In this document: piece after piece, positions 1-13,805 of the stretch
How positions within the stretch are numbered: the stretch's first letter is position 1
Layout: every line of letters begins with the position of its first letter
NCBI GenBank assembly: GCA_947462335.1
Contig: OX381710.1
Location: 26,257,772 to 26,321,771 of the forward strand
Reading direction: 5' to 3'
Source: Harmothoe impar
Lineage: Eukaryota > Annelida > Polychaeta > Phyllodocida > Polynoidae
DNA length: 64,000 nucleotides
Program-made: the position numbers and the translations under genes
The notes under the pieces: generated by a model
The model's input: the letters and a program-made list of their open reading frames with translations, nothing else
Database searches by the model: none
What the model was told of the DNA's origin: nothing

Positions 1-814
1 GTGCCATGAGCTTTGATAATCTCTGTAGCCTTCTCAGCAAACTTGTCATCATGCTCCAGCTCGAATATCTCCTGCAGGGTCTGAGCTAGTCCACAACCTG
101 GAACCGAGAGATACTTCTCGAAGTCCATGCCCAAAGGCTCTGCCGATTCGCTCTCAGCTAACTTTACCAGATCAGCAATTTTCTCGAAGGACCCTACAAG
201 GCCGTTTGTTGCAATTCCTGCCAGTTCCTGGTGAAGGAAACTTTTGACAGCCTTCAGGTACTGGTTGAGGCTGAGATTATGTGAGAGCTGCTTCTCCTCC
301 TCGTAAGGCACAAAGTGGAATTCTTCTAATGTCGGTGGGGTTTGTTGCCCCTGACGCCGTGGGGCAACTGTAGCATGAAGACCTTGGATCTCCACTCCAC
401 CCGCAACACACATATCTAGGACCTTGTCCACCACAACCTTTACAGCTGTAAACATAGAAAATTAACATTTTTCAGGTTTGAAAAGCAGGAAAAGTTCTTT
501 TGCAACTTCTTTTTCATAAAATAAAAACAATGAGAATGCATATATGCACACATATTTTTACACAACATATCAATTTTCAAAATTCTGTGAGTAACCCCCT
601 GGTCAATTATTGGTAATTGTTACATTGTCCTTACCTTGTCTTTCGCTGTCTATTTCTGTGATGTTTTCTGCATGTTTCACAGGGTCAATACGTAGGGACC
701 GAATACGGGTTGGGAGGCGCAATGAGCGACCGGACAAGCCAAGCACCTGCATCTGTAGCATAGTGTCCATGAAGGAGATCCACTCTCCACTCCAACTTAG
801 GTATCCTTCCTCAC
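1..814 (-). CDS. FASN: FASN pseudo-methyltransferase region, incomplete
   Basis: Exons 635-814 and 1-445 follow the dehydratase. They encode [20 protein letters not shown] and then [19 protein letters not shown], which in animal FASN join DH to the inactive pseudo-methyltransferase/structural region. The exon at 1-445 is cut by the window edge, so its donor is not visible. The reading frame is open throughout, with a phase-1 junction (G plus CT) between the exons. Confidence 0.9.
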
Positions 815-3800
815 CTAGAATATCATAAGAACAAGACATATTACACCACTTATATATGAACAGGGTGTTTACATGAATATGATGGCTTGCAGTCTGCATC
901 TGCTTGAACAAGATATTTTATTTGGGTCCAGCTTAGCAATTTAACACTTCAGTGCAATTTTTAATATTTCCAACTCGATGCTTGGGTCATGATTTGAGTA
1001 TGGCAAACGAACATAAACCTTCGTGTATTACATGATGGTTGCATGCAAATCAGACATGTCTATATAAGGTGTCAGGTGTACAGGTGTTTTTGGGTGTACA
1101 GTACAGTACTCAAATATGAATCATACTCAAGGTGTGGGCTAAAACAATTTCCTCAAGCAGGTTATATATGAGATGCAATTTATACAGGGGGAATTTACAG
1201 TAATTATGCAACTAGTGACAGTCACAATAGTAATTGAGTCTGTCTTGATATCAATATAAATAAATATCAATTTAAAAGTCTGGAAAAAATTGCACAGCTT
1301 AATATATACCTTCATTGTTTGCAGAGAGGATACCCTGGAATGTTGGTCCATAGTCATAACCCCGCAGTCGTAGTTCCTTATAGATGTCACCACCCGTAAG
1401 TTGTATGGCTGTGTGGTTCAGCGGCCTGTCAGTAGGGGTCAGTGTGGTGATGTCATGATTTAGGGCATTAATTCTCCCGCTCACCACAAGGGAATCCGCC
1501 TCACACACCTCAAAGTCACCTGACCCTGGCATGATGGACACCTCCAACGTCACCTTCCCTGAAAGTCAAACAGGTCATATTGACAGGGTTGCAGATTTAT
1601 ATGAATATTTTGTGATATATCCTAATGACTAATATTCATTGTATGTACTTGCATGGCACTGACAGGTTATTCATAAATAGTGTATTATGCCTGAACCTTG
1701 TACAATGTTATCTACAGTACTACTTCTAACAGGCCATATCAAGGCAAAAGATTCATAAATAGTGCATTATGCCTGAACCTTGTACAATGTTATCTACAGT
1801 ACTAAATGTACTTCTAAAAGGCCATATTAAGGCAAAAGATGCAACCCTTACCAGTCTTTGGAAGAATAGTTGCACGATGAATATGAACATTCTCAAACTC
1901 GACAGGCATCTGGTTGTAGGTCTGACCAAGGGTCTTGGCCAGCGCACGCCATGCAAGCACCAAGTAGCCAGTTGCCGGGAACAGAACGCGACCATCGATC
2001 ATGTGACCCACCTATGATAAGGATCAAAGCAGGTTTAGATTATTGATAAGTATTGTTTGGTGGGTGCATTGGGTTAAGCTTAATAACAGATTTAAGGGGG
2101 GGGGGGGTCAATAGCAGATATCATGTGACATGCTTATTATTTGGTGTTCCATCTATGTTCTCAATATGTTCAATTAGCCTTAGGAAAGGTTGACTTGGAC
2201 AAAATTATATCCTAAAATCCGATAACTTGCACCTATAGCTTGGGTCTAAAGATTGCTACTTTACCACTCTGCTATACTAGCAAAAGCCATTGTATAACCT
2301 GCACCTTGAGTTTTGGCACTCCCGATTCGTATATATGTACATACACAAGGTTATAAGGTACTTTGAATAAAATGTTGCTTACCAGGAAGTGATCTTCTGA
2401 CTCATCTGAGGCATCAATTTCAAAGGCACACTGTGCTTTGCCACCAGATCCTCCAGAGATGAACAGATCTACCTTGGGTGTGCTCCATGTCTGACTGTGG
2501 TCCCAGCCAACTAGTGGGCCCACCATTGGGGTGCCACGTGCTACAGGGAAACTGACTGGGGCATACAAGTTCAAAGGGTTGAAGTTGACACCCGCCTCGA
2601 ACAGCCTGTAAATATTTAAAGGTAAAATAGGTCATTTTAATCTTAACCTGAATAAGTGGTTTCTCATACCAATTTTTCATTCACTTTTGAATATTTCATT
2701 TGAGAATTTCTCAAACCCCAGCTTTTAAAAACATTGGCATAGCAAGAAAAGAACAACATAAACTGTAAATTTCTCCTTACTTTCCGAGGTTGGTGAGGAA
2801 GAATTCAAGGTTATCAGCATGGTTGCGCTTCATGAGGCCGATAAAGGCACAGTCTGAACTCAGGGACCGTTTCAAAATGGCCTGAAGAAGGCAGTGTGGG
2901 GCTATCTCGATGGTGACAGCATTGGTTGGAATATGTTGAAGCGCCTCTTGGAAGAGTACAGGACTGACCAGGTTGTTGACATGGTAATCAGCAGAGGAGA
3001 AAGCAGCAAGATCTGAACCCCACTGTGCCTCAGGGATGGAGGAAGATACCCAACGAGCGGTTCTGGGGCGACGCTCACGGATCACCTACAAAACAATTAT
3101 CAACAGTTTATATATACATGTATACATGTTTACTGTATTATTGAAGCATCACTTTAATCTGTGTCATTTTTACTATCATTACTTGGCTCTAGATTTTTAG
3201 TAACATCATATTCACCAACTGGATCACATAAATAGGTTTGTGCAAGGTGTTCTGTGCTCAGCCCTAACTGCCATTCAAGCCTGGGTGTGACTAAAGTTTG
3301 TAGCTTTTGCATGTAGTGTCAGCCTACTCTGCCTTTAGCTAAATTACATATGACGACCAAATTAATTGTCTAGTCTGGACACCAACCTTGCTCAGAGCAG
3401 CCTTGAGGGAGACTGCGATAGTGTCCATGAAGTAGGAGTGGAAAGCGACGCCTGCACTGTTGACATTACGAGCAAACACACCCTCTTCTTGTAACTGAGC
3501 TACAAACGTCTTCACTGACTCCAGTGGGCCGGAGATTGTAACAGTGTCGACAGAGTTGTGACAGGCCGGTACGACACCCTCTGGGCAGCGAGCCTTGGCC
3601 TCTTCCCAAGTCAGACCTGATGAAAAAAAAAGGAACATTACAGTATTACTGTTTTATCACTTAAATACATATCTGTTTAATTGATAGTAGCTGTGGAACA
3701 TAAGTAGCTGGGGGTCTACTTGAAGGCTCCCAAAGTGCATAATACAGTGTCCATGACATTGTAGCAGAATTAGGATAACATTCAGCCAAGACTCCGAACT

Positions 3801-6800
3801 ATGAAACTGGATGGAATTAGGAAGGATGACCTTTGCAAAGTGAACCAGGCATTGAAATAAATAATTATTACATACCAACAGCTGCCATACCGCCAGGTGG
3901 CAGACTGGCCTCCTGGACACATCGCCCTCTCCAGTATGCTGCAAGAACCGCTTCTTCTGCGGTTAGTCCTCCATCCGCGTATGCACACCCCAGCTCTCCG
4001 ACTGAGTGACCCACAATGCCCTCTGGTCGGATACCCAGAGATGACAGCACATCCACCATAGCCACCTAAAATTGAATTAGGAACTAAATGTTAACATCAG
4101 TTTCTTTTACACAGAGACATGTGCACAGATAAGACATATTTGTTTAGTTTTATGATATTGATGCAAATCATCCCAATTCCCATTGTTTTTGTTTAAAGAT
4201 TAAAAGAACTTGTATCATTAGAAAGCACACCGTAATGTGTACCTACCTGGATCGCAGCAATGCCAACAAACGAATTGAGTGTGTTTTCAAACACGCGCTC
4301 ATCTCCACTCATTATCAGTTCTTGTAGCTTAACGCCATGTGGTTGGAGAGCTGCTTCTGAGCGAAGTATTGATTGGTGGAAGGCTTCAATTCCCATTAGG
4401 TCACGGCCCATACCATGCCACTGTGTTCCCATGCCAGCAAACACAAACCATACTGGCCGACCCTCTGCACCAGCACGCTGAAATTATGATATCACGGTTA
4501 TAGAATTATGATATCACATGTGAATACGGTAAAACCTCGGTTATAAGCCAAACTTTATTTGCTTTGAGCCAAATTTTAAGCCCCAAACTCCCATTCGGCT
4601 TATATGCGAGGTTTTAATAATGTAGGACCATAGTGAAAACCAATTTCAAGCACTTTTGTTATAGGCCAAATTTTTACTCTCAAACTCACATTCGGCTTAT
4701 AACCAAGGTTTTACGGTAGGTCATTTCAACTAGGTGACTTTTTTCTTCTTCCAAATTTTAGTCTAAATGTGTACAACAGAATTGACATGATTATGGCTTA
4801 GATTTCATTAAAAATTGCATTAATCAATTTGATTTTTTTAAATCCTATATAACCAGACATCTGCAGTGTTTCAGCTGAACAATGAATTGCTTCAAAAGGC
4901 TGATATGAATAAAGAAGACAACCCAACATTGGTAGTACTGTAGATCAATACTAACCTGCACATCTACAGCCTTGTTGTCATGGTTCAGTAGTGCATAACC
5001 CCTGTAGGGATGTGATTGTGCAGGGACTGTGGCAGACTCTTGGACTACTGCCTGCAAGTCAACATTTCCAGGCTGAGCCTGAATAGCTTCAAGGCCTCCT
5101 TTTACTGCCTCCTGGGTCCGTCCAGCCCATGTGACCAGTCGTGGAATGGCTGAGGCAGGGTGAACAGGTGTGACTACAGAGGCGTTGGAGCGGAGCAGGA
5201 CATGGACATTAGAGCCACCAAAACCGAAGGAGTTGATTCCAACATAGCCGCCTTGCCATGGTGTACGCTCAGCTACAACCTGTTTATAAAATAACACATT
5301 CAGATTATTTTCCGTCAATTAGTTTTTGCAAGTTCATCATTGGCTGAACTAAAACAAGAGTTTGATGCTACAATGTATCTGACAAGAACAGAAAGACAAG
5401 ATAAATGGTTAATAAACAAAGGCAAACATATCTACAAATAAAGCTCCACAAAACAAGCGAGTGCCTATTATTACCTTTAGACGTCCATCAGCTAGCGCAG
5501 GAATGTCAGGGTTGGGCGAGTTGTAATGAAGGTTTGCAGGAATGTGACCATCCTCCATAGCAATTAGTACCTTGGCCAAAGCTGCCAGACCTGAAAGGGT
5601 GAAATGTGAAATACAATATAGAATTCAAAACCTGTTTATAAAAGCCTTTTTGGGCCAACCTTTTGTTTCTTTTTATACAGTTTTATAGTTAAAGTAGCTG
5701 TCTTGATCACAATATTGAGTATTAAATATTCCAAGATTTCAGTGACATCATATATTATCGTAATTTTCAGTTCTCTTGGAGTCAATAAATTACACCATAC
5801 CTGAGGTAGGCTCAGGGTGACCCATGTTGGACTTGGTAGACCCAATGAGTAGTGGTCCCTGGCGGCCTGCACAGAACACATCGACAATAGCCCCAAGTTC
5901 TTGAGGGTCTCCTGCCTTAGTTCCTGTTCCGTGAGCTTCCACGTATGATACGTCCACTGGGTTAACCCGAGCTTCTGCATACACAGACTGAAGCAGGCGC
6001 TTCTGTACCTCACCACTGGGGAAAGTGATACCTAGTGAAAAGAAGTAAAATCTGCATGAAAATATTTCTCATATTTTTTCATTTCGAATAATCACCAAGT
6101 GCTTGGATATTGTTTATTGCCAATAATCTTTCATGATCTTAAGGTAGTAGACTCACGTTAAAATTAGATTTCACAGGGCCGCACAGGGCTATGGGCATCA
6201 TGCTCTTGGTCATCATTATACATGAATAGAGCCCTGGTAGGCAGCTGCATTCAAGCATCATGCCGACCCTACGGTGTTGACATGCGCCAACATGGTCTAC
6301 ATGATGCAGCATTGCTCCTCTGGTGAGTTACTAGCCTAGGCTGCATTGGTACATCCTGACAACCAATATTTCCTTTTAGTGACATGCCTTCTTTAAAACG
6401 TTAGAATGCTGTTCTGTTTGTAATATAATGATATATATTAGGGACTGCCCCAAACGTCCCTTTCTTTTACTGTGGAATAGTGCGTCTCTAATACACGGGG
6501 CGTAGGGGTTCCCCCAGTCTAAGATTATGGTGGGTAATCTAGGTTTAAGAGTATAATTATTTAACCCACGGTGGGCGGCTAAGACAAAGGCTTCACACGT
6601 TGGGTATATCGTATACCCGAGGGTTAAGTCAGATAGACGACACCTGGCCAGGGTTCTTCCACATACCCACTGCCCACTGGTCAGCGACTCGGTGTATAAC
6701 ACCTCGTCTCTACCTGGTGGGGCAGTGGGTATATGGAAGAACCCTGGCCAGGTGTCGTCTATCTAACACATACACGAGATACGTGGCCCAGGTTCTAGGT

Positions 6801-9383
6801 GGGAAAGGCGTTAATCGCTAAAAGGTTTGGAGTCCTACATTTATTCTGATGGTTATACAGGTAGAAAGATTAAATCCTATGCTGCCAGTCAAATCGTGGC
6901 AACATGTATAAGTAATAGGCTGAGTATCAACATTTTAAACTGACCAGGTACAAGCTTGAAACAGCCTGGTGGTCCGAACACACAACGACATTTGGTTACT
7001 CTGTACATATATACATCAATGACACACAAATACCAGTACCCTCTGGGCAGAAGGAAACGAATCACTCTTTTCACAATGGAGGTTAAAGAAACCAAAACAT
7101 GACTTGGGGACTTGGACTTTTCACAGGAAAGTGCCCCGAGGTGGTATTTTTAAAAAGAAGAAAGATATTCAAGTCAGGTTTCGTGTAAAGACCCCAAATG
7201 TAGTTTGATAAAAGCAATATGAAACATAATATACTGATGATTTGACTTATACTATACATGTATGAAATGAAAACCCAGACATACCTTCCTTTTTGCCACC
7301 ATCTGAGTTGTTTCCAGAGTTAACAAGAGTTGCGTATTTGCGTCGCGCTAAGGACTCCTTCTGTATGTAGATAACCACGATGCCCTCACTCCGGCAGTAG
7401 CCATTACCTGACGAGATAACCAGGTACAATGTATACTACATATTCAACAAGATTGATAAAATCGGTTTATCAGAAAATTGATATTTTACTGGAAGTAAAG
7501 ATTATACCAGTACTTTCAGATGGTGTGAGGCCCATTTGTGCCCAATAAACCTCCCGTATACACATACCATTCCAGAACAAAATTCTTCCAACTGGATGCA
7601 TGGCTGAAGTTTTCTTGTATATTGTGTTTAAAAATTGCTTGATTTTATATGATACTAGTATTAAAGAAGCCCATAATGAAACCATATTTCTATCTCATGA
7701 TCTTATTTAACAGGACTTAAATGTATAATATGTATTTTTTCTTCACTCACCTGAGGCATCAAAAGACTTGCAGGCTCCATCAGGTGAGAGCATGCCGAGC
7801 CTTAGAAACTGTAACGTAGATTGTGGTTTGAGGCAGAGAGAACAGCCACCCACCACAGCCGCCTCACACTGTCCTGATCGGATGGACCGTAGTGCCTGAT
7901 CCAGAGCCAATAGGGAAGACGAACATGCTGTGTCTATGGCATAACTGGGACCTGTGGAGATCGAGAATAGTAAAACAAATTGATTTATTAAGGACATACA
8001 TCATTGGCAATAGTACCGATCTTATTTCATATAGAATAACAGAATTAAGTTACAGTACCCTTAAGACCACTGAGTTTCCACATCCATTCTTTGAATGAGA
8101 TATTAGAATTAAAACGTGAAATAATTTTATATGTGAGATCAGAAACGTACATTTCTATAAGCCCACAAGAGATCACACATTTTGAGCCATCATCATTTGC
8201 TCCAGTCACAGTTGTTAGTGCTCCCTCATGCTAAATCAACCCACCTTTGAAGTCAAAACTGTAAGAAAGGCGGTTTGCAAACATGGATCGGCAACATCCT
8301 GTCATCTCGTAGCCTGTGATGCCCTCGGCATCATTCGTCCACTGCTCATGGCATTCTGAACTGCTGCAGCCGATAAATACTCCCGTCTTACTGCCCCGTG
8401 CCTCCGTCGGGTTCACACCTGAAACATGGGTATTACAAATAATCAGCAAATGTTATATATTGAATTATGGTATATGATATTTGTAAACCAATGTCATTCC
8501 TGACAGGTATATAAATCCATATTACAGCAGAGGATTGCTCTCATCATGGCCAATAAGTGATTGAATTTGAGAATTTAACATACAAACTGATGCCGATGTA
8601 TTAACTTCAACTTTGCAGATTCCCTTTGATTAGTGCTAATAAAGGACAGTCTCTAGATTATGCCTAGCCTGAACTGAGCCGAAACAAGTCTGTCTTCTTA
8701 CTGGTCCACTTTCATTTCCATCATTGCTATTTTAGAACGTCTTTACTTACCAGCATCAATAAGTGACTCGTATGTGACCTCCAGCATCATTCGTAGCTGG
8801 GGATCCATTCCGTTTGCCTGCTTAGGGTGGACCCCAAAGAAGGCGGCATCAAATTTGGAAATGTCTTTAAGTGTACCACTGCGGCGGGGGAGGCCAAATA
8901 GGCCTGAAATAGAAATAACAAAAAAATCACGATTAAACACAATTCAAAGTTGTTCTTTTTTAATATCTTCTTTCACATAAAATCGTCTTGGGGGACGAGA
9001 TACTTGTATTGTAGTTATTAAGCTAATCGTAGTATATTGTTTATATCTATGGGCTAATTTTCAGCTGGTCAAACGAAACGTGATATTCAATAAAAGCTTA
9101 TCTGACAAAATAGTTGTCAGATTGGCGATGTCTAAGTAAATATTCTACTTCAAACAACACACATTTAATGCTGTTAGACTATCTCACCTGGTGCCCACCG
9201 CCTGTCTGTCTCTGTGACCATGTCATCTCCATTTACAAGGTGCTCGCGGAATTCTGTGATATTATCGGACTCAGGAAGTCGGCCGGAGATGCCGCTCACC
9301 ACCACCTGTTCTTGTACCTGTTCCTTTGCCGTTATTGTCTCTCCCTCCTCCATGGGGAGGTCATCAAACATGCGAGCCGGCAT
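1..9383 (-). CDS. FASN: Animal fatty acid synthase, N-terminal ~1,244 residues (17 coding exons, 3' part outside window)
   Basis: Multidomain cytosolic enzyme that builds palmitate from acetyl-CoA, malonyl-CoA and NADPH. Coding exons, in + coordinates and gene order: 9188-9383 (start ATG; exon extends to 9423), 8751-8903, 8245-8418, 7751-7951, 7285-7407, 5801-6031, 5475-5590, 4956-5279, 4247-4477, 3876-4065, 3387-3616, 2781-3085, 2383-2605, 1852-2011, 1310-1558, 635-814, 1-445. Every junction is GT-AG and every phase joins. Catalytic residues are offset from human FASN numbering by a constant ~23, from an N-terminal extension: KS Cys ~184, His ~316 and ~354; AT Ser ~604; DH His ~902. The domain order KS-linker-AT-DH-pseudoMT and the sequence match FASN much better than other animal type I PKSs. 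The gene runs off the left edge before ER, KR, ACP and TE. No coding defect is seen. Confidence 0.95.
1310..2605 (-). CDS. FASN: FASN dehydratase (DH) exons
   Basis: Exons 2383-2605, 1852-2011 and 1310-1558 encode the post-AT linker and the double-hotdog dehydratase that removes water from beta-hydroxyacyl-ACP. The catalytic His lies in [17 protein letters not shown] (residue ~902) and the second catalytic Asp in [15 protein letters not shown] (residue ~1021). Both are the canonical FASN motifs, so the domain looks active. The 85-bp tandem duplication at 1669-1839 is in the intron between the last two of these exons. Confidence 0.94.
1669..1839. repeat. Two-copy tandem duplication (~85 bp) in a FASN intron
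   Basis: The segment starting ttcataaatagtg and ending aaggcaaaag occurs twice in a row (about 1669-1752 and 1753-1839). The second copy has a small insertion (aatgta) and a few substitutions. It is intronic, with no coding effect. Confidence 0.8.
2781..5279 (-). CDS. FASN: FASN linker and malonyl/acetyl transferase (MAT) exons
   Basis: Exon 4956-5279 encodes the KS C-terminal motif [17 protein letters not shown] and the linker. Exons 4247-4477, 3876-4065, 3387-3616 and 2781-3085 encode the acyltransferase, which loads acetyl and malonyl groups onto ACP. The MAT entry [17 protein letters not shown] and the serine motif [14 protein letters not shown] (Ser ~604) are intact. AFHSYFMD contains the expected catalytic His, and the Arg-containing region that follows resembles vertebrate FASN. 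All four MAT exons begin or end in phases that join (0/0, 0/1, 1/0, 0/2). Confidence 0.94.
4527..4716. mobile_element. TA-flanked palindromic MITE in a FASN intron
   Basis: About 190 bp with terminal inverted repeats: left end CGGTAAAACCTCGGTTATA, right end reading CCGTAAAACCTTGGTTATA on the other strand. TA dinucleotides flank both ends, as for Tc1/mariner-type elements. The middle repeats the same motif (ttcggcttatatgcgaggtttt). A related degraded copy lies at 42,444-42,656 and a fragment near 49,250. Confidence 0.7.
5475..9383 (-). CDS. FASN: FASN ketosynthase (KS) domain exons
   Basis: Seven exons encode about residues 1-398, the condensing domain that extends the acyl chain with malonyl-ACP. 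The N-terminus reads [15 protein letters not shown] before the KS core [13 protein letters not shown]. The nucleophile motif [11 protein letters not shown] is in exon 7751-7951. The two catalytic histidines lie in exon 5801-6031, in [15 protein letters not shown] and [28 protein letters not shown] in exon 8751-8903 is also characteristic of the family. The start was placed at 9383 because it is the first ATG after a good acceptor (ccttacag before 9423) and is in frame with the KS domain. Intron 6032-7284 is the longest in this block. Confidence 0.95.
6032..7284 (-). other. FASN intron, 1.25 kb, contains a hairpin
   Basis: Between KS exons 7285-7407 and 5801-6031. No coding exon is seen; KS homology joins directly across it (KKEG then ITFPSGEV). 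The only clear structure is the hairpin at 6631-6764. Confidence 0.8.
6631..6764. repeat. Near-perfect hairpin, 45-bp arms
   Basis: Arms 6631-6675 and 6720-6764 are reverse complements with one mismatch by eye (core agatagacgacacctggcc), separated by a 44-nt loop. It is likely a fold-back element or MITE end. No clear target-site duplication was found. Confidence 0.8.
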
Positions 9384-11243
9384 GTTGGCTCTGTCTGTGT
9401 CTTTGTCAAGTTCTGTATGGATTCTGTAAGGAAAAATAGAAGTGATTTTAATTGACTAGACTTTCACTATTCAACCTAGGAATGTCTTCCTTAATATTTA
9501 CTAATCTATCATAAATCTGTGGGATGCTTACGTCTTTTAATTTCCCATTCCCTTATATTCTATTAATCGACCTTCTTCTATAAATATATTTTGAAAATCT
9601 CCCAAAAAAACTTTTATTGACAATTATTGAAACTGTCAAACTTTGAACCATATAAAGGGAACATCGTGGTTACATTGTGCGCACATAGGGTACTACTCTC
9701 ACTCTGCTCTAACAGAGCACCCATTGTTTCTATCTTTTTTCACCCTTCTACTTTGGTCCTGTTGGCTGCGGTGCTGGCACGTACAATAGCCAATACCCAG
9801 TGCAGGCAAGTGCGCAACATCCCGATATTGACCATAGGGAACAGGTTTGTTTCATAAAGACCTGTAATTTGTAAATCGCGCAGTCTGGAACATGAGGTGT
9901 CTATTTCTACCTGTGCAGGACACGGCGGACGGGCAATATTTTAAACTCAAAACTCAAGAATGATTTCGTTTCCAATTATTATCATGACAGTATGTCATAA
10001 ACCGTCAATTCCTCTCCAGAAACTATTCTCCACTCAGCACTAACATTGGACCCCTGCCCTACCAATTTCTCCCTCCTTCCCTTTCCTTCTCTCACTGACG
10101 TGTAATCCATTACACTTAACATGGATAATTCATACAGTTTCATGGTCACATTATCTCCTCTTTTGTTTTCCTGTAACGTTAATTCTTCATTAAACTAAGT
10201 TCACTAGTGCCCCTTCCTTCTTTGAAAAAAGGCCCTTATCCTCCCCCCCCCCCCCCCCCCATCCCCGATGTTAACTTCCGCTCATACCCCCCCGCCCCCC
10301 AACCCCCAGCACACTAACTACATGGCACTTTCCCATCTCCAATCGATGTCCAATAGCCAGTTCACTATTACCAAACCCCCTGCCACTCACTGTGTCGCAG
10401 TAGTGTCCAGTGCCCCGGCGGCCCCCCTGAGCACCCCAGTCTCCATGGTGCAGTGAGGTTAGGGGTGACTGGTTAACGAGCTGACAGTTTACCAGACAGT
10501 GCTGATTTACTGCGAGCAGCTCAGTATAGTGTCCAGGTCCGAGTGGGTCAGCTGCCGCCGTGAGTGAGTCACTCGGTGCTCTAATGGTGCTCAATCTGTG
10601 CTGCAGGCGTCACTGTGTGACAGTGTGGGAGAGGTACAGGCGTCAGGTCTAACTCTAATACAACTGGCACCCAGCCAGTCGGCGCCCAACACATACAGGC
10701 GTCACACGTCTACAGCAGACGCCTCTGTGCCATAATCATAGACTTGCTGCCAGAACCTGCGGTAATCATTGAGTTCGCTCCCACCCCACTCTCTCTTGCT
10801 TCCTCCCTCTCTCTGTGTTCAAAATTTGGACTAGGCTATAGATCAAGCAGGGGAAATTCTGAAATTCCCTAACTTGGGATGCAACTTTCTGTGGGAAACC
10901 CATGGGTCTACACCTACATTGCCTGAATCAAACAGTTATACAGAAAATCTGTCACTCTAATTTTCAGTTTACAGGTATAGTACATATAGCAAAATTACTC
11001 AACGAGGCCTGGGCATGTCTAGGGCAGCGTGGGATGATCACAAACTGGACAGAAATAGCAACTCTGCACATTTACATATTATATGCCAATCGTCATAATA
11101 TATTCATGGATATCTTGATCACGCCACTGGCCAGTGTGGTCAGTGTAGTTGGCCGCTCTCGGGTCTGGCCGCCATGTGAGTGTACTGCCCGGCCTTACAT
11201 GTTCTGTTGGTGCCCATGTACACACATACACAGTACACAGTCT

Positions 11244-11688
11244 CTGGGATTCCGCTAAGACTTGTTTTCTATTCGCCAATTTGGCGAATTTGTATCAATT
11301 TTGATTAGCCAAAGTGTATACCAATTAGCCAAATCTTTTTACATATTAGGACCTGGTCATTTTCTCTAAGAAACGGGAGGGTCAAGTGTGTTCATATTGA
11401 TCCAGGCCTACCTCTTTATTTATAGTAACATGCAGGATTTATCTTTAAAGAGGGGTTTATATTTTTAAGTCTTTGATAAATAGAGAGTTGTCAAGCTCAT
11501 CCTAATCCCTTTTTATTAAAGTATATCTAAGGCTTGTTCTTCATTGTACAACCCTCTCAGCTCCCCACTAGCCCAAACAGTCCCACAAATGCAATTAGCC
11601 AATTTGGCGAATTTTCGGCAGGTTGCATTAGCCAAAATGAGCTTTGATTCGCCATTGGCGATTTGGCGAGTGGCGAAAGGAATCCCAG
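11244..11688. mobile_element. Probable inverted-repeat element with TCTGGGATTCC ends
   Basis: The short ends CTGGGATTCC (11,244) and GGAATCCCAG (11,679-11,688) are inverted. The ends are enriched for repeated gccaatttggcgaattt-like motifs. The target-site duplication is unclear, so the family is unknown. Confidence 0.45.
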
Positions 11689-13805
11689 ACAGTGCATATT
11701 AGGTCCATTAGGCCAAACGAAATTGTGCTTATGGACTTTTCCTCCAAGAACCGCTATACTGAATGACACTAGAACTATATATATAGAGAATGGCAAGTAG
11801 AACCTAGGGTATAACCATTAAAAGCAACACCTTTCCCGCTTCTACAAAAGAGAACAAGAAGTTGAAGATAAATGTGTTACCTGGGGGGAGCGCTAGAATG
11901 GCCAATGAGTGAAAAATAGAGGAGGTAAAAGCTTTGGGGAACTTCTGTTTGTTTTTGTAGTCTGAATACAATAGACTTCTTGGAAATATTCCATCTTTGG
12001 TGCCAGTATTTCATTTTTGGTAAGTAAAAAGAACATTTTCTATAGACCTGTGGATTTTTCTGACGAAGTCCCGAAAGGTACGAAACATTTAGGACTTTGG
12101 AACTTAAATAGCTGTGTTTGTGAGCAAGCTTTAAGCAAACAAAATGTTTCGTTTAGTATAAGGAATATCTATCAGTTTGCTTTGCCATTTGCTTTGCACA
12201 TATATGTATACGCTACTTTCTGTTCTATCATTTTAAATGTGATATTCCTAGTCTCTTAGAAATGTCATCTCGGATTCAAAATCCTGTCATCGCTGCCATA
12301 TACATATACTTATGGAGTTAATTCACCCCAGCCCCCAAAGGTAGAGTAGTTTATAGACTTGGAACATTCCACCGAGAACCAAATTAATACTAAATTTCAC
12401 ATCTTTTTAGGCTATTGTCAATACCTGGAATACCTCCGGATATCCCGTTCTCCCTGACTGGTGATGTACGTTTTATATGTGCTTTAATCTGCTGATCCTT
12501 GCCTATTCTTATCTCACCAGGAAACAATGCCTATCTCCACCTACATCACCCCCTCCCCCCCCCCCTACATGCTTATATGACTGGCTAGTGCCTATCACTG
12601 CCTGGTAGTACTGGTACGGGTTTATCATTCTCTTATCACTCCAGGAACTGTCTTATCTCTAAGAGATATATACATAGTAACAGCACTAGTGGTGTCTACT
12701 GGTGAAGTAGTCATTGTCCTTATCATGATCAGCCGTTATTTCCTCATTCTCTCACTTGAATACTACACCTGACTAGTGCGTTGCCAATCAGGTAAGGTGC
12801 TGGTGGAACAATGGAGGAGGGAGGGGGACATGGACATGCTAATAATACTTTTATCTTTAGCCTTCTACTCGAACCTAAAAGGGCGCAAGGACTCGGTAAC
12901 AGCAGTTGGCAACAAAGTACGTCATTGTATTTCTTTTCCTCTCTGCACCTCCCCCCCCCCCTACCACAGCTGGACCTGCCCGTGACATTGACATTGGGGC
13001 ACGGTTACAGGGTGTTACGGAGTGGTGACACCTTATCAGTATCATGGGAGGACCTGGCTATCACCACACTAGTATCACAGATTGCATCACTTTCACTGGA
13101 TCCGTTCTGTTATCTCTCCTATCAGTGTGCTCGCTGATAGTGATACCAGGTACCTGGCCACTCACGGTCCGTCCATGATATAGGTACATGTAGTATTAAT
13201 GCAGCCTTTATGGGATTGGCTTAGGTGGTAGTTGATGCCACGCCCCTGCCTTACTGGTCCTTTTTTCTCATTTAGTTACTCACATCAAACAACATGATCT
13301 GCCTAACCATTTTACTGCCTCGCCTTTATGAATATGAATTGATTAATTATTGATTAATTATCTTTTAGTCTACCAAATTAAGATGGGAACAGTTAAAGGT
13401 GAGTACCCTTGACTAAAAAAAAAGAGAAATACACGTGGACAGCACTGCCCCTGCACTCTAAAATGTACTCCATCAGGGCCCGCGGCGAGTACACACCTGC
13501 CTTCCCACTTTAAATTGTACACCCTTTCGCACTGGTTTTTGCATGGAAACTCATCTCGTTTTCCAGAAGCCCTCTGCCTAACATTGAATTACAACCCGAT
13601 TACAACACGGAAATGTCCGAGAAAAAGTACGTTATATATACATTGTAGTGTAATGGGCAATGTTGTATGGGGAAAATACATTACGTGCTTTCAGAATCTA
13701 ACTGTTGGCTCTCACACAAGTTTAGCGTGTTTTTCCTTCAGAAAAAGAATAGTTTAGATATTGCCAACACCCACCAGGCCGCATACCTTTCATAGTTCAC
13801 TTTAA

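Noticed and set aside
1..9383. Type I polyketide synthase instead of FASN
   Set aside because: The domain order is shared, but motifs and catalytic-residue spacing match animal FASN with a constant offset.
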